Source of the DNA: Nitrospirae bacterium RBG_16_43_11 | GTDB taxonomy: Bacteria > Nitrospirota > 9FT-COMBO-42-15 > HDB-SIOI813 | NCBI GenBank assembly: GCA_001805165.1 | Contig: MHEI01000061.1 | Coordinates: 1 to 8,514, forward strand | Direction of reading: 5' to 3' | Length of the DNA: 8,514 nucleotides | In this document: one piece after another, positions 8,009 to 8,514 of the stretch | Layout of the letters: every line of letters starts with the position of its first letter | Position numbering within the stretch: the stretch's first letter is position 1 | The notes under the pieces: model-generated | Told to the model about the DNA's origin: nothing | The model's input: the letters and a program-made list of their open reading frames with translations, nothing else | Databases searched by the model: none | Position numbers and translations under genes: made by a program

Positions 8009-8036
8009 GTTGCTCCCAGGTTATGTAATGAGCAAC
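8009..8036 (-). promoter_or_regulatory. Perfect inverted repeat overlapping the ribosome-binding site of the diguanylate cyclase gene
   Basis: On the coding strand GTTGCTC (8036-8030) and GAGCAAC (8015-8009) are perfect 7-bp complements separated by 14 nt. The second arm ends on the base directly before the ATG. The Shine-Dalgarno GGGAG (8017-8013) overlaps this arm by three bases (GAG). As RNA this could fold into a hairpin that masks the start region. As DNA it could be a 28-bp operator. Either role is inference; the repeat itself is directly visible. Confidence 0.45.
8013..8017 (-). promoter_or_regulatory. Ribosome-binding site of the diguanylate cyclase gene
   Basis: GGGAG on the minus strand lies 4 nt before the ATG at 8008 and supports that start. 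It is the only clear Shine-Dalgarno sequence among the four complete genes in the window. Its last three bases form part of the inverted repeat at 8009-8036. Confidence 0.6.
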
Positions 8037-8069
8037 TAACTATCGGCAGAACTATCTAATTTTGTTAAC

Positions 8070-8514
8070 TTATGCGCCGTGACATTTTTTGTATTTCTTG
8101 CCGCTGCCACACGAACATGGGTCATTTCTCCCCACTTTTTCACCTTTATGGACAGGAGTCGCCTGAGCTGGTACCCCGCGATTCATTTGTATCCTTTGAG
8201 GTCTCATAACCGGGACAGGATTCAGTACCGGAGGGCGTACCTGAGTCTGTTGAGGTTGCGGAATTTGCTGTGTCTGTTGAGGTTCTTGCATCTGCTGACT
8301 CTGTGTGGGATGATGGTGCTGCTGATGTTGATGGTGAACCGGCTCCGGTTGTCTTACAAGCTGGATCTTGAATATCCGATCAACTGTGTCAGATTTTATT
8401 CGATTGATCATGTCATTAAACATGTCAAAACCTTCCCGCTTATATTCAACAAGGGGATCTTTCTGCCCATATCCTCTCAGCCCAATCCCTTCTTTCAGGT
8501 GGTCCATAGAAAGA
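8070..8514 (-). CDS. secA: Preprotein translocase ATPase SecA, C-terminal part only
   Basis: SecA is the ATP-driven motor that pushes preproteins through SecYEG at the inner membrane. Only the last ~147 codons are present; the frame stays open to the right edge (Leu-Ser before the Met at 8507), so that Met is internal and the motor domains lie outside. Visible parts, numbered from that Met, are the conserved helical-scaffold end MDHLKEGIGLRGYGQKDPL (1-19) and EYKREGFDMFNDM (21-33). A variable linker follows (~53-125), then the terminal zinc motif VGRNDPCSCGSGKKYKKCHG (125-144) with ligands C131, C133, C142 and H143. In well-studied SecA proteins this motif binds zinc and contacts SecB and the ribosome. 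Linker residues 53-89 hold 16 Gln and 6 His, which is unusually rich. The stop is TAA at 8072-8070. The diguanylate cyclase gene follows 61 nt later with no visible terminator between them. Confidence 0.96.
   Translation of the reverse strand, partial: LSMDHLKEGIGLRGYGQKDPLVEYKREGFDMFNDMINRIKSDTVDRIFKIQLVRQPEPVHHQHQQHHHPTQSQQMQEPQQTQQIPQPQQTQVRPPVLNPVPVMRPQRIQMNRGVPAQATPVHKGEKVGRNDPCSCGSGKKYKKCHGA
8245..8284 (-). repeat. 13-bp direct repeat, 27-bp period, inside the SecA linker
   Basis: GTCTGTTGAGGTT (plus-strand sense) occurs exactly at 8245-8257 and 8272-8284. The 27-bp period equals nine codons and produces PQQTQ twice in the protein, at residues 76-80 and 85-89 counted from the Met at 8507. 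This looks like a small in-frame duplication or slippage event in a disordered linker. Confidence 0.6.

Noticed and set aside
8038..8056. AACTATC repeated 12 nt apart upstream of the cyclase gene
   Set aside because: Two copies of a 7-mer in AT-rich spacer DNA are compatible with chance and show no link to another signal.
8505..8507. Separate small zinc-finger (SEC-C) protein starting at the Met at 8507
   Set aside because: The frame continues upstream to the window edge and the first residues match the conserved SecA scaffold end, so it is the tail of secA and not an independent gene.

Overview
The window reads as an ordinary chromosomal housekeeping segment from a Gram-negative-type bacterium of moderate GC content. 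It carries most of a fatty-acid synthesis gene (fabH), a full-length smc, and the 3' end of secA with its zinc motif. These are core genes, and no phage, IS, tRNA, rRNA or CRISPR signature is visible. The gene set and protein style (an SMC opening with MRLKKLEIYGFKTF, and a SulP carrier whose STAS domain continues into a CxxC tail) suggest a Nitrospirota- or Desulfobacterota-like lineage. That placement is an impression from sequence style and has not been tested.

Layout, plus strand. Positions 1-803 hold the 3' part of fabH (beta-ketoacyl-ACP synthase III). After 24 nt comes a SulP/STAS anion transporter (828-2681). A small PaaI-like hotdog thioesterase follows (best start 2723, end 3118). 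A non-coding gap of about 130 nt with a possible promoter leads into smc (3250-6894). The first three genes could share a transcript. smc probably has its own promoter.

Layout, minus strand. secA enters from the right edge; only its last ~147 codons are present (8514 down to 8070). It is followed 61 nt later by a GAF-GGDEF diguanylate cyclase gene (8008 down to 6932), which converges on smc with only 37 nt between the two stop codons. The cyclase is probably read from secA transcription or from an unseen promoter in the 61-nt gap. A perfect 7-bp inverted repeat abuts its start codon and takes in part of its ribosome-binding site.

The genes do not form one pathway. Lipid synthesis, anion uptake, acyl-CoA hydrolysis, chromosome organisation, c-di-GMP signalling and protein export sit side by side. 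I found no undescribed multi-gene system. The items most worth a second look are the hairpin at the cyclase start, the lack of Shine-Dalgarno sequences before three successive plus-strand genes (one of them, smc, with a firmly fixed start), and a repeat-bearing Gln/His-rich linker in SecA.
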